Of a stretch of DNA of 58,122 nt, positions 1 to 8,250 are shown in pieces. The stretch's first letter is position 1. Every line of letters begins with the position of its first letter. The notes below the pieces were generated by a model. The model did not search any database and was not told the DNA's origin. It worked only from the letters and a program-made list of their open reading frames with translations. The position numbers and the translations under genes are program-made. Source of the DNA: Kofleriaceae bacterium (GTDB lineage Bacteria > Myxococcota_A > Polyangia > Haliangiales > Haliangiaceae); the NCBI GenBank assembly GCA_022842285.1, contig JALHPV010000010.1:1-58122 (forward strand), written 5' to 3'.

Positions 1-19
1 GCTGCTCAGCCGGCGAGTA

Positions 20-563
20 GCTTCAATGAGGTCCTCGCTCGGCGAGGAACACGACCGCTGCGTCTCGTCGAGGCGAGCGAGCTGCGCGGGGCTTCAATGA
101 GGTCCTCGCTCGGCGAGGAACACGACGCGCGTCTGATTCACGGGTTACAACTCTGGACATGACGCTTCAATGAGGTCCTCGCTCGGCGAGGAACACGACC
201 CACGGCCGATCTGTGGCTCCGCGTCTCCATTCAGCCGCTTCAATGAGGTCCTCGCTCGGCGAGGAACACGACTCGCGCATCCGCTTCGCGCGCTTCGTCA
301 GCACCTGCTTCAATGAGGTCCTCGCTCGGCGAGGAACACGACTTCGTGGCATCCCCGAGCGCGGGGTTCGTCGGGGCGGTGCTTCAATGAGGTCCTCGCT
401 CGGCGAGGAACACGACGCGCCGATCACCTCCTCGACGTCGCACTCGCGCACCCTGCTTCAATGAGGTCCTCGCTCGGCGAGGAACACGACTTGAAAACCT
501 CGCGATGGTGTCGCGCAGGCTCATAGCGCTTCAATGAGGTCCTCGCTCGGCGAGGAACACGAC
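20..563 (-). CRISPR. CRISPR array of the type I-G system (8 repeats visible)
   Basis: Eight identical 36-bp repeats start at 20, 91, 164, 237, 307, 381, 455 and 528. They are separated by seven unique spacers of 34-38 bp. Bases 1-19 are part of a further spacer, so the array continues beyond the window. On the plus strand each repeat begins GCTTCAATGAGG and contains the palindrome CCTCGC-TCG-GCGAGG, a 6-bp stem with a 3-nt loop. On the minus strand the repeat ends in ATTGAAGC, like the ATTGAAAC ends of many type I repeats. I therefore infer minus-strand transcription, the same as the cas genes, with repeat 528-563 leader-proximal and ATTGAAGC as the likely crRNA 5' handle. No repeat degeneration is seen. 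Confidence 0.98.
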
Positions 564-779
564 GCCCGGGTGATTTTCTCAGGCGAATTCAACACATTAC
601 TGTCGCGCTTTCGAGCTCCGCACTAACAAGCTTGCGCCTCCATCGTTCTCTCAATTCTTGCGCACCACTTCTCCATTATAGTCCATCAGTTGCACGATCG
701 AGCGGCGACCGAGGTTCGCACAGTACCGTGGCGCTCGATCGCCGCTCGACGTGACTATTCGTTTTTCAGAGAGCAACAC
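564..779 (-). promoter_or_regulatory. CRISPR leader between cas2 and the first repeat
   Basis: This 216-bp stretch without a gene separates the cas2 stop from the leader-proximal repeat and is visibly richer in A+T than its surroundings. An 11-bp perfect inverted repeat (698-708 with 739-749, TCGAGCGGCGA in one arm) lies just after cas2. It could be a transcript-processing or termination hairpin, but no T-tract follows. On the minus strand a consensus TATAAT lies at 680-675, about 110 nt before the first repeat, without a clear -35 partner. Leader identity rests on position and composition; the promoter is inference. Confidence 0.6.
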
Positions 780-1070
780 CTACACGATAACGACTACCCG
801 CTCGGGCGCGATGTAGCGCTTGCCGACCGAATCGATGCAGACTGCAGCACGGCCGTCGACTGGGCCGAGGTCGATGATCAGAATCTGATCCTCGCGATGG
901 TCGATGAGCGGGTGGAGTTCTGCCACCATTGAGACCCGCTCGCGGTCGGAGAGATCGCAGCGAAACACGGAGAATTGCAGGTGGTCGCCTCGTCCACGCA
1001 GTGACTTGTAGACACGCGTGCGACGTTCGTCGTCGGCGATGTCGTAGGTGACTACGTAGCGGTTGCGCAC
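780..1070 (-). CDS. cas2: CRISPR-associated endoribonuclease/adaptation protein Cas2
   Basis: This 96-residue protein has the usual Cas2 length. It begins RYVVTYDIADDERR, the beta-1 strand with the conserved aspartate (D10) of the ferredoxin-like Cas2 fold. Further along come RGxGxxLQFSVFRC and DQILIIDLG, both typical of the family. With Cas1 it forms the spacer-integration complex. It is the last gene of the operon, 3 nt after the cas4-cas1 stop, and lies directly beside the leader. Third-position GC is lower than in the housekeeping genes of this window, in line with transfer of the locus. Confidence 0.97.
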   Translation of the reverse strand: MRNRYVVTYDIADDERRTRVYKSLRGRGDHLQFSVFRCDLSDRERVSMVAELHPLIDHREDQILIIDLGPVDGRAAVCIDSVGKRYIAPERVVVIV

Positions 1071-1073
1071 GGG

Positions 1074-2759
1074 CTAGCGGGTTGCGAACGGTGGGTACTC
1101 GTCGAGTTCGCCGGACAGAAAGCGGGCGAGAAGGCGCGCCTGGACATCAAGCGTTCGCCGGTAACTGATCTTGTACGCGAAGACCGGGTGGGTAATCTCT
1201 TCGTCCATCCGACGCTCGTACGAACGGAGGAACTTGCCGCGGCCAGTCGGCGTCAAGGATACGGCGCCACCGCGGCGAACGAAGTTGTGGAGCTTTACCA
1301 CTCCCGTGTTCACGGCCGAGAGGACAACAGAATCAACAACCAGGGGCCGGAACTCCTCCATGAGGTCGAGAGCGAGTGCGGGACGGCCGTAACGGGGCTG
1401 GTGGTAGAAGCCCAGATACGGGTCGAAGCCAATCGAATGGAGCGCGACGGTGACGTCCTTGGCGAGCAGCGCGTATCCCAAGGACAGAAGAGCGTTGATG
1501 GGGTCCCGCGGGGGCCGACGGTTGCGTCCCTGAAAATCGAAGGTCAGGGCGTCGGGTGAAGCGACGAGGCCCTGACCGCGCGTGATCATGTCGCCAAAAG
1601 CCTCGAAGTAGATGCGCGCTGCCGTGCCTTCGATGCCAAGCAATGATTCGAGGCTCGCCGCTTTGTCGACGGACTCCATCGACTCCTTCAGGCGCTCGAG
1701 GCAGCGAGGGGGGGGCGAGTCAAGGTTGCGACGGACAAGCGTACGGCAGTTTCGAATCTTGACGGCTACAAACCGCTTCGCGAGGGCGAGCGAACGCTCA
1801 TCGCTCTCAGCTGCTGCGAATTGCCTGCGGCGCAACTCGACATTCTTGTGCTCCATGCCTCGAGTAAGGCCATACATCCAGCCGCCGCTGGACAGGTAGA
1901 CGACGGGGATTTCGCGCTCGCAGAGGTCTTGAATGGCCTGTGTCGAGATCTGGACGCGACAAAATAGCGCCACATGGGACGTGTCGACGATACGGACCGT
2001 CGTCTTGTCTCCGTCTTGCGTGGTGACGACGAGCTCGGCGCCCAAGCGACCAATCTTCGAGCCCGCCGATTGAACGTAGAGGGGCAAGGCATCGTCACGA
2101 GGCGGCACGAGGCGACGTACTGAGCCTTTTTCAACGTCACCGCGGAGGAGGTTCGTTTCGTCAGGTAAACAGATCCCGACCAGCGAGCAGCGCGGGCACT
2201 TCGGACTGTCCACGAGCGGCGGGGGCGGCTCGGGCCTCACGGCCACGGCGCGCAGCTCAGAGAGAAGCTCGCGCGTCCGCGCCCGTAGCGCTTCATCGAA
2301 TAGGACCTCCACGCGCTGCCGTGACGTCACGAAGTACAGGATGCCCCGCTCCGATCGATACCCATTCTCCTCGAGCACCAGCGCTTGCGCGCACAGCTGG
2401 ACGCGTTCGGGCTCCCACGAGCGCTCGGCGGTGTCAGGCGCGCGGCCTCGCTTGTAGTCGATGGGCGTGACCACCTGCCCGTCCGCTTCGACGAGATCCA
2501 TCCGCGCGACCACGCCCAACTCTGGGGCAGACAGCATCACAGAACGTGCGTGAATCTTGTCCGTGACCTCGTCATCGGGGTCAGGGAGTGCTCCAACCTC
2601 GACGTTGACGTTGCGGTGCTGGAACTGCCCGTCGAGGGTATCGGCGCTTTCCGCGAACACGCCATCGACCCACTCGAAGTAGGCGAGCCGGGGACAGTAC
2701 GCATACTCGTTGAGCATGCGCGCTGGCACGAGCTCCGGTGCACGACGCGGGAATGCCAT
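1074..2759 (-). CDS. cas4-cas1: Cas4-Cas1 fusion protein, spacer acquisition
   Basis: The 561-residue protein joins two adaptation enzymes, a fusion characteristic of type I-G. Residues 1-200 are Cas4, a RecB-type nuclease. C22 and the cluster C188, C191 and C197 would hold an Fe-S centre; D88 and D101-Y-K103 form the PD-(D/E)xK site; Q121 and following fit the QxxxY region. Residues about 225-561 are Cas1, the integrase, with metal ligands E377 (in IEGTAARIYFE), H453 (in FYHQPRYG) and D465/E468 (in ALDLMEEFRP). All key residues are present, so both halves look active. Cas4 would trim prespacers and select the PAM, then hand them to Cas1-Cas2. The start has an AAGG Shine-Dalgarno 8 nt upstream. 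Confidence 0.97.
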   Translation of the reverse strand: MAFPRRAPELVPARMLNEYAYCPRLAYFEWVDGVFAESADTLDGQFQHRNVNVEVGALPDPDDEVTDKIHARSVMLSAPELGVVARMDLVEADGQVVTPIDYKRGRAPDTAERSWEPERVQLCAQALVLEENGYRSERGILYFVTSRQRVEVLFDEALRARTRELLSELRAVAVRPEPPPPLVDSPKCPRCSLVGICLPDETNLLRGDVEKGSVRRLVPPRDDALPLYVQSAGSKIGRLGAELVVTTQDGDKTTVRIVDTSHVALFCRVQISTQAIQDLCEREIPVVYLSSGGWMYGLTRGMEHKNVELRRRQFAAAESDERSLALAKRFVAVKIRNCRTLVRRNLDSPPPRCLERLKESMESVDKAASLESLLGIEGTAARIYFEAFGDMITRGQGLVASPDALTFDFQGRNRRPPRDPINALLSLGYALLAKDVTVALHSIGFDPYLGFYHQPRYGRPALALDLMEEFRPLVVDSVVLSAVNTGVVKLHNFVRRGGAVSLTPTGRGKFLRSYERRMDEEITHPVFAYKISYRRTLDVQARLLARFLSGELDEYPPFATR

Positions 2760-2804
2760 GGCAGCTACCTTCAGAATGGCACGTATTGCTGTGGGACTGG
2801 CAGC

Positions 2805-3755
2805 TTAAGATTTACCACTGCGCGGCAACTCCAACCGTGCGGGAGAGAACGCGCCGTAGCCGCCTTGGTCACTCCGACTGATATCCGAAGCGAGGACCTC
2901 GGAGATGCCCAGCGCGGTCCGCTCCTTCGCGGTCCACCTGCGCGCATCGACGCGTAGGAGGGAAGCGACCGCCGCGAACGACAGTGCCGGCTGCCAGAGT
3001 GACCAGCGAAAGGTCGAGTCCTTCCAGCCGCCACGCACCGCGGTCGTCATGAGCTCGTCGCCACGAGGTGCCGCCGGGAGCGCCTCCAGCGCCTGGACGC
3101 CGAGCCAGTTGGCGGCCGCCACCGACCCTCGCTTCTCACCGGCCGGATCGTTGGCGCGCAACGCGTAGAGCCGCACCGACGACGAGTCCCAAGACAGCGA
3201 CGGGAGCGTCGACGAATTTCGCCACGGTCCGATGAGCGCTTCACGCACGTCTGCGTTGGTGATGCCAGTGCGCAGCTGCTCGACCATCTCGAGGAACAGC
3301 TGCTTGCCGGCAGTGAAGTGGAACGCCGTGGGCTTGGTGTTGCCCTTCGAGCGATCCTGTACAACGTCGGAGAACAGCGCTGCCGCTAGTGCCGCCACGC
3401 GAGGGCGAGCCACTGCACAGCGCTGAAGGTGCGCCCGGGCCGCGACTGGCAACGGCTTGAGATCGCGTACTCCAGCAGCGGGAGCAACGAGCTTGCCCTC
3501 CGATGTGTACGCCAGCTGGAGCGCAAGATTGTCGCTTTGAGCGCGGGCATCCTCGAGGACTAGCGTGACCAGCTCGTCGAAGGTCAACGTGGATTCGAGC
3601 GTTGGCGTCGAATCGCCGGGACTCGGGAAGCTCAACCGCGGACGCGCCCCCCCGCGCACCTCGGCGGCGTCGTCGAGTACTCGCAGGAGCCCCACCGCCG
3701 CGAGCAGCGCAAGCGGATTTCGACCGTCCAGCCCGGTCAAGACATGAGCAGTCAT
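2805..3755 (-). CDS. Type I-G GSU0052-type Cas protein (Cas8u2 / Cas3-extension family)
   Basis: A protein of 316 residues starting MTAHVLTGLDGRNPLALLA. The motif L-x-GL-x3-NPLA-x-LAA-x-GLLR is shared by the GSU0052/Csx17-type proteins of type I-G systems. Its place directly after cas3 fits the GSU0052 slot of the Geobacter sulfurreducens-type operon. The family is regarded as the candidate large-subunit (Cas8-like) or Cas3-associated component; its exact job is not settled. I chose the ATG at 3755 because GGAGG lies 6 nt upstream and the cas3 stop overlaps it as TGATG. A GTG at 3758 is the alternative start (317 aa). Confidence 0.85.
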   Translation of the reverse strand: MTAHVLTGLDGRNPLALLAAVGLLRVLDDAAEVRGGARPRLSFPSPGDSTPTLESTLTFDELVTLVLEDARAQSDNLALQLAYTSEGKLVAPAAGVRDLKPLPVAARAHLQRCAVARPRVAALAAALFSDVVQDRSKGNTKPTAFHFTAGKQLFLEMVEQLRTGITNADVREALIGPWRNSSTLPSLSWDSSSVRLYALRANDPAGEKRGSVAAANWLGVQALEALPAAPRGDELMTTAVRGGWKDSTFRWSLWQPALSFAAVASLLRVDARRWTAKERTALGISEVLASDISRSDQGGYGAFSPARLELPRSGKS

Positions 3756-6580
3756 CACTCACCTCCGTCGGTGCGGTACTCGCTCGCACGGTGATCGGCC
3801 AGCCGCAGGATGGCCTCGAGCCACGCGAGGCCCCACCATCCGTAGCGACGATTCAGGTCCCAGAAGCGATCGATGACGCCGCTGTCGAGGCGCTGCATCT
3901 GATGACGACTCGACGTCGTGAAAGACTGACCACGGTGAGTCAGCTCGACGGCGACCGGTCGCTCGTCATCGACGGGGGCAGCGAGGGGCCGACACCACCC
4001 GTGATGACTGGCCACCAGGTGCTTCACGAGCTCGGCGTCGTTCGCGCCACGGAGTGCCTCCGGCGCGCCTTCGAGCATAGCCAGCGAAAGAAGCTCGTGA
4101 CGGTAGCCCTTGGGGTAACGCGCTCGTTCGCGCGCCGCCTCGCGCCGCTGCGCATTGCCGGGATCGAGCTGCGATTTGGCGAGCGGCTCCGTGAGCACAG
4201 ACGCGCGCAACTCGTCGCCGCCCGCTAGCCAGGCCTGGAAGCGCGGATCGGCCTTCCCGATGTCGTGTAGCCATGCGGCGAGCTTCAAGTCGCTCACCAC
4301 CGTGGCCGGCAACCCGAGGCGTTCACAGAACTCAGCGACGAACGTCTCGACGTCGCCGCTATGGACCCGCAGTGACACGTCCTGCGACTGGAAGGAGCTG
4401 TCGGATGACTCCGTCACACTCTCGAACACGATCGAGTCGGCGATCGGGTCGCGAGGCACAGGCGCGGTCGCCACCCAGAGATCTCCGATGGCCGTCAGCG
4501 CGATCCTGCGCTTGAAGGCGCGGACAAGGCGCTTTGCATCCTCGGGGGCCGGACATCCGGCGCCAGACTGCTCGCCCCACGACTCGATCCACTCCTGCAA
4601 CCGGCGCCGAAAGTCGGCAGTCGACTCGTCCGCCTCGGGCGCGAGTGTGCTGGAGCTCGCCGTGATGCCCCAGTTTGCGAGGCTCGCCGAGGTTAGGCGC
4701 AGCGTAGCGATGCCGCGCCCGCGCAGCTGGGCGATGTCGCCCAGGTCCTCGACGACATCCTTGCTCTCGGGATCGAACGAGCCTGCGCCGAGCCCGCCGG
4801 CGCCGATGTCGACGATGACGATATCGCCCGGTCGCAGCTCGGTCAGTTTCACTTCTTCGAGGCCGTCGCCGGTCCACCGCTGTGCCGTAGCGCCGCTCCG
4901 CTTCCCGCGTCGTACGTCATCGGGGGCATCGCTCGTCTCTACGTCCGCGATCTCATTGACGTCATCGCCAGCGAGCCACTGACGGGCGGCAGACAGCGGA
5001 ATCGTGACGGACTCAAGGGACGAAGGTCGAACGGCTTCGAGCGTCGCCTCCGCGGAGGCCCGATCGAGGTCCGCGATGGCACGCCACACTACCTGCACGT
5101 CCGCGGTCGCGCGGTGGGGGCCGTGGAGCCACAGCGCGATGTCGGGGTCGGCGTCGATCGGCAAGGAGGTCTGCGACCATGCATCGATGTGCGCGGGCAT
5201 GAGGATTGGCGCATCGGGCACTGGCGGAAACAGGTCGTCGGGAGGCGATGCAAGGGCCTCGATCCCCATGTCGACCACACTCGCCGTGGCCTGCTTGCCG
5301 AGCCACGTCCACGTGGCGGCCAGGGCCTCGCCGTACACGGGATCCTTGCCCTTCTCCAGGTCGCTCGGCCCCAGGATTACGGACATCGTGGCTCCGAGCT
5401 CGCCGCGACGATCGACGCGCCCGAAGCGCTGCTTCAGAGCGTCGATGCTCGCGCACTCGGTCACCAGTGCGTCGAGGTCAAGGTCGGCACCAGCCTCGAT
5501 GCACTGGGTGGCGATCACGAGGAACGGCTCGTCACTCGCAGACCGCTTGCGAGAACCGTCGGCGCGTGGGCGCAGCTGCGTCTTCACGATCCGATCGCGG
5601 TCGAGCGGGCGCATCCGTCCCGTGACGAGCACGCCGGCAGCGCCGCACTCGTGGGCATAGCGGTAGGCCAGGCGCGCCGTGTCCACGCGATTCACGACGA
5701 TGCCGACCACCTTGGCGCCCTGCTGCTGCAGCAGCAGCGCTTCATCCACGGCGCGCTTCGCGATGGCGGCCCGCTTGCCCGCTTCATCGTCGGCTGGAAC
5801 CTTGACGCTCACGAGACTCGCCCGCTTGTTCGCTGTCAGCCGGGCCCGGAGACGCGGATCATCGCGATCGGCCGCCGACGTCTCGAAGACCCGCCCCACC
5901 CGACTGCGCGGTGTGGCGGTCATCGGCACGACGTGAAAGCGCGCCGGAAGTGGGGACGCCGTTCGGCCTCGGCGGTCGCGCACCGCAGCGAGCGTCGACT
6001 CGAAGGCGGTCGCCAGGTGCACCTCGTCGAGGAGGACGAGCGTGTCGTTGCCAATAAGGCCTGCATGGATCGATGCACTCCGTGGGTGCACGCCGTAGCC
6101 GCGAAATAGCAGGCGTGAGCCGACCTGGTCGACGGTCGACAGGCCCACCGTCGGCTGATGAGGCCACCGGGCCCAGTCGTTGTCGCGCGGCATGCCGCCG
6201 CGCATGACGGTGACGTGAAACGGGTCGACTGCGGCATCGTCAGACACGAGCTCGCGCAGGGCATCTGCGACGGCTTTGCGTGGACTCGCGTCAGTCGTCC
6301 GCATGCGCTGCAGCAACCGCTTGGCATGTTCGGCAGCTTGATCGACCACAACGCGACGATCGACGACGAGCACGGTACGACGCGGCATCACAGCCGGCTC
6401 ACGCGCCAGACAGTAGAGGGCGACGTCGATCGCGGACGTCTTGCCGGCCCCAGTCGGCAGCGCGAGCGCGAGGTCCGCCCACCCGTTCGCCAGCACGTCG
6501 TCGGCGAGGCGGACCTGCCACGGGAACGGCGGACGCTCGTGCACATCCGTGTAGAAGTCAGCGAATGTCGGCAAGCTCAT
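3755..6580 (-). CDS. cas3: Type I-G Cas3 helicase-nuclease (helicase first, HD domain at the C-terminus)
   Basis: This 941-residue interference enzyme would unwind and degrade target DNA recruited by Cascade. The superfamily 2 helicase is N-terminal: Walker A PTGAGKT at 42-48, DEVH at 185-188, TAT motif near 221-223, and motif VI QRFGRVDRRG at 384-393. The HD nuclease is C-terminal: H740, H772-D773 (in LHDIGKAD), H828, H859-H860 and D929. This reversed order matches the GSU0051-type Cas3 of type I-G. All metal-binding residues are visible. The frame stays open upstream to 6997, but the ATG at 6580 has AGGAGG 7 nt before it and forms TGATG with the csb2 stop, so it is the true start. Confidence 0.96.
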   Translation of the reverse strand: MSLPTFADFYTDVHERPPFPWQVRLADDVLANGWADLALALPTGAGKTSAIDVALYCLAREPAVMPRRTVLVVDRRVVVDQAAEHAKRLLQRMRTTDASPRKAVADALRELVSDDAAVDPFHVTVMRGGMPRDNDWARWPHQPTVGLSTVDQVGSRLLFRGYGVHPRSASIHAGLIGNDTLVLLDEVHLATAFESTLAAVRDRRGRTASPLPARFHVVPMTATPRSRVGRVFETSAADRDDPRLRARLTANKRASLVSVKVPADDEAGKRAAIAKRAVDEALLLQQQGAKVVGIVVNRVDTARLAYRYAHECGAAGVLVTGRMRPLDRDRIVKTQLRPRADGSRKRSASDEPFLVIATQCIEAGADLDLDALVTECASIDALKQRFGRVDRRGELGATMSVILGPSDLEKGKDPVYGEALAATWTWLGKQATASVVDMGIEALASPPDDLFPPVPDAPILMPAHIDAWSQTSLPIDADPDIALWLHGPHRATADVQVVWRAIADLDRASAEATLEAVRPSSLESVTIPLSAARQWLAGDDVNEIADVETSDAPDDVRRGKRSGATAQRWTGDGLEEVKLTELRPGDIVIVDIGAGGLGAGSFDPESKDVVEDLGDIAQLRGRGIATLRLTSASLANWGITASSSTLAPEADESTADFRRRLQEWIESWGEQSGAGCPAPEDAKRLVRAFKRRIALTAIGDLWVATAPVPRDPIADSIVFESVTESSDSSFQSQDVSLRVHSGDVETFVAEFCERLGLPATVVSDLKLAAWLHDIGKADPRFQAWLAGGDELRASVLTEPLAKSQLDPGNAQRREAARERARYPKGYRHELLSLAMLEGAPEALRGANDAELVKHLVASHHGWCRPLAAPVDDERPVAVELTHRGQSFTTSSRHQMQRLDSGVIDRFWDLNRRYGWWGLAWLEAILRLADHRASEYRTDGGE

Positions 6581-8250
6581 CAAGACACCTCCTGCGTGCG
6601 GTCCATCGGAAGGCACAGCCCAAGCCCTTGAAAGCGCCCTGCCCCGAGCACGAGCGGGCCGCGCACCGGCTCTGCGAACACCAACCGGGCATGCACGAGC
6701 ACGCGCTGCAGCTTCGACGGCTCGACGGGGAACCGTGGATACGTGTGGGGCTTCGCGTTGCCCGGCACCACGCAGGACCGCACCACGTCGATCTCGATCG
6801 GCGCAGGCAATCCGATTCGCGCTACCGCCTCGTGCACGCTGGCCGTCGCGTTGGCGAAGGCAGCGGCCCTGCGCTCCGCGTCGAGGTCGTGCAGGTCCCC
6901 GGGATTGCGGTCGAGAGCGATCGGCGTGGCCGTCGCCCAGCGTCGCGAGGGAGCCGACCAGCGCGAGCTCGCCACCGTCGCGCGCTCGGGCTCCCAACCC
7001 AGGCGCCGTAGAATCAGCGGCCGCTCGCCGAGATTCAGCCGGATCTGCGGACTCCCCACCTCGCCCCCGCCGCGATCCTCCATGCTGGTGATCGCGCGCG
7101 CAATCGCCCGCTTCGCGGCCTCGTCGGCACTGCGCGGCAGAATGATCGCGATGCCGAGAATCGCGCCGTCGGCGTGCCGGTGCCCGATGAAGGGCAATGG
7201 CACGTACGCCGCGTGGTCGACATCGTTAGCTCCGTCTCCCCGGTGTCCGGAGATGATGGGTGCGACCGGCTGATCTGCGCACGCCATCATTGCGCGACGG
7301 AACTGGCGCGCGAGCCCGGGCCCCGACGTGATCGGGAGCCGCGGCCCGTCGACGCGCTCGAGCACGATCCAGTCGTCCGAGAACGAGCTAGCGATGGTGC
7401 GCGCAGCTTCCGCCTCGCCCAACTCGGTGTAGCGCACGAGTCTTGCTGGAAGCACGCGCGGTTCGGTCTCTCGATGCAGGTCGTACGCCTGTACGAGGCG
7501 ACCTACCTGGCCAGGGCTCACCCAGCGAATCACGTGCCTGCCCGCCTCGTCGTCGGGACGAAACCGACGGCGGGAATCGCGATGCTTGGCCAGCACGTCG
7601 CCGGTAGCCATGAATGCGCGCACCATGGAGCTGGAGTGACCGAGCCGCACGAGGCGGGCGAGCAAGCGAGAGAGCGCCGCGGCTACGTCAGCGCTCGGCG
7701 TGGCATTCGGCCAAGCGAACGCGACCAGCGGGGTCTCTGGCACGACTACCGGAAACGTACGCGGCTGCTTGCCACGATGTTCCGGCAGGACGCGCAGCCC
7801 GCCCTCCTTCGCGAGCTTCGCGGGGACGGCAATGGCCTTCGCCGTGTCGTCGAGCAGCTTCTTGCGGAGCTTCTCCACCGTCTTGTCCGCCTTCGTGCGA
7901 CCGGGCCCTTCCGCGCTGGCGGCATCCACTTCCGCAGCTTGCAACTTGTCGGTGTCGACGGGTGACACCTCGTACTCGTCGTTCACAGGCACGAACGCCG
8001 GCATTACCGTGCGAACGGCCACACGATCCGTGCGGTCGGCCCAGATCTCTGGGGCCTCCAGTTGCTCGAGCCACTCGAGCGCCGCACGTTCGGATTCTCC
8101 GGCCGACTCGCGCGGCTCGTGCTCGGCCCACGTTGCAACCAACGCGGAGAACAGACGCGCGGGGTGCGGCGGCCACTCCGCCTGCGAGCGGTCGTTGTAG
8201 GCCGCCGCAGCGTAGCGCCCGGCGAGCAACTCGACGACCAGACCGAACAT
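6580..8250 (-). CDS. csb2: Csb2, Cas5-Cas6 fusion of type I-G Cascade (GSU0054 family)
   Basis: The 556-residue RAMP protein begins MFGLVVELLAGRYAAAAYN and soon has EWPPHPARLFSALVA, the standard opening of the GSU0054 family. Its C-terminus ends in a glycine-rich RAMP loop, LGAGRFQGLGLCLP. In type I-G this single protein covers the crRNA 5'-end (Cas5) and repeat-cleaving (Cas6) roles, so it probably cuts the 36-nt repeat of the array at the window start. It shares TGATG junctions with csb1 upstream and cas3 downstream, and GAGGAG lies 5 nt before its start. The middle (about 80-170) is charged and poorly conserved in appearance. I have not assigned the Cas6 catalytic histidine. Confidence 0.93.
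   Translation of the reverse strand: MFGLVVELLAGRYAAAAYNDRSQAEWPPHPARLFSALVATWAEHEPRESAGESERAALEWLEQLEAPEIWADRTDRVAVRTVMPAFVPVNDEYEVSPVDTDKLQAAEVDAASAEGPGRTKADKTVEKLRKKLLDDTAKAIAVPAKLAKEGGLRVLPEHRGKQPRTFPVVVPETPLVAFAWPNATPSADVAAALSRLLARLVRLGHSSSMVRAFMATGDVLAKHRDSRRRFRPDDEAGRHVIRWVSPGQVGRLVQAYDLHRETEPRVLPARLVRYTELGEAEAARTIASSFSDDWIVLERVDGPRLPITSGPGLARQFRRAMMACADQPVAPIISGHRGDGANDVDHAAYVPLPFIGHRHADGAILGIAIILPRSADEAAKRAIARAITSMEDRGGGEVGSPQIRLNLGERPLILRRLGWEPERATVASSRWSAPSRRWATATPIALDRNPGDLHDLDAERRAAAFANATASVHEAVARIGLPAPIEIDVVRSCVVPGNAKPHTYPRFPVEPSKLQRVLVHARLVFAEPVRGPLVLGAGRFQGLGLCLPMDRTQEVS

Noticed and set aside
167-464. Open frames of 83 and 94 codons on both strands inside the CRISPR array
   Set aside because: They consist of translated repeats and spacers; the array explains them fully.
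56-527. Self-targeting spacers against genes in this window
   Set aside because: I saw no clear match of a spacer to the rest of the window by eye; a database search would be needed.
690-932. 80-codon plus-strand frame across the leader and cas2
   Set aside because: Antisense to cas2 and the leader hairpin, with no ribosome binding site or protein-like sequence.
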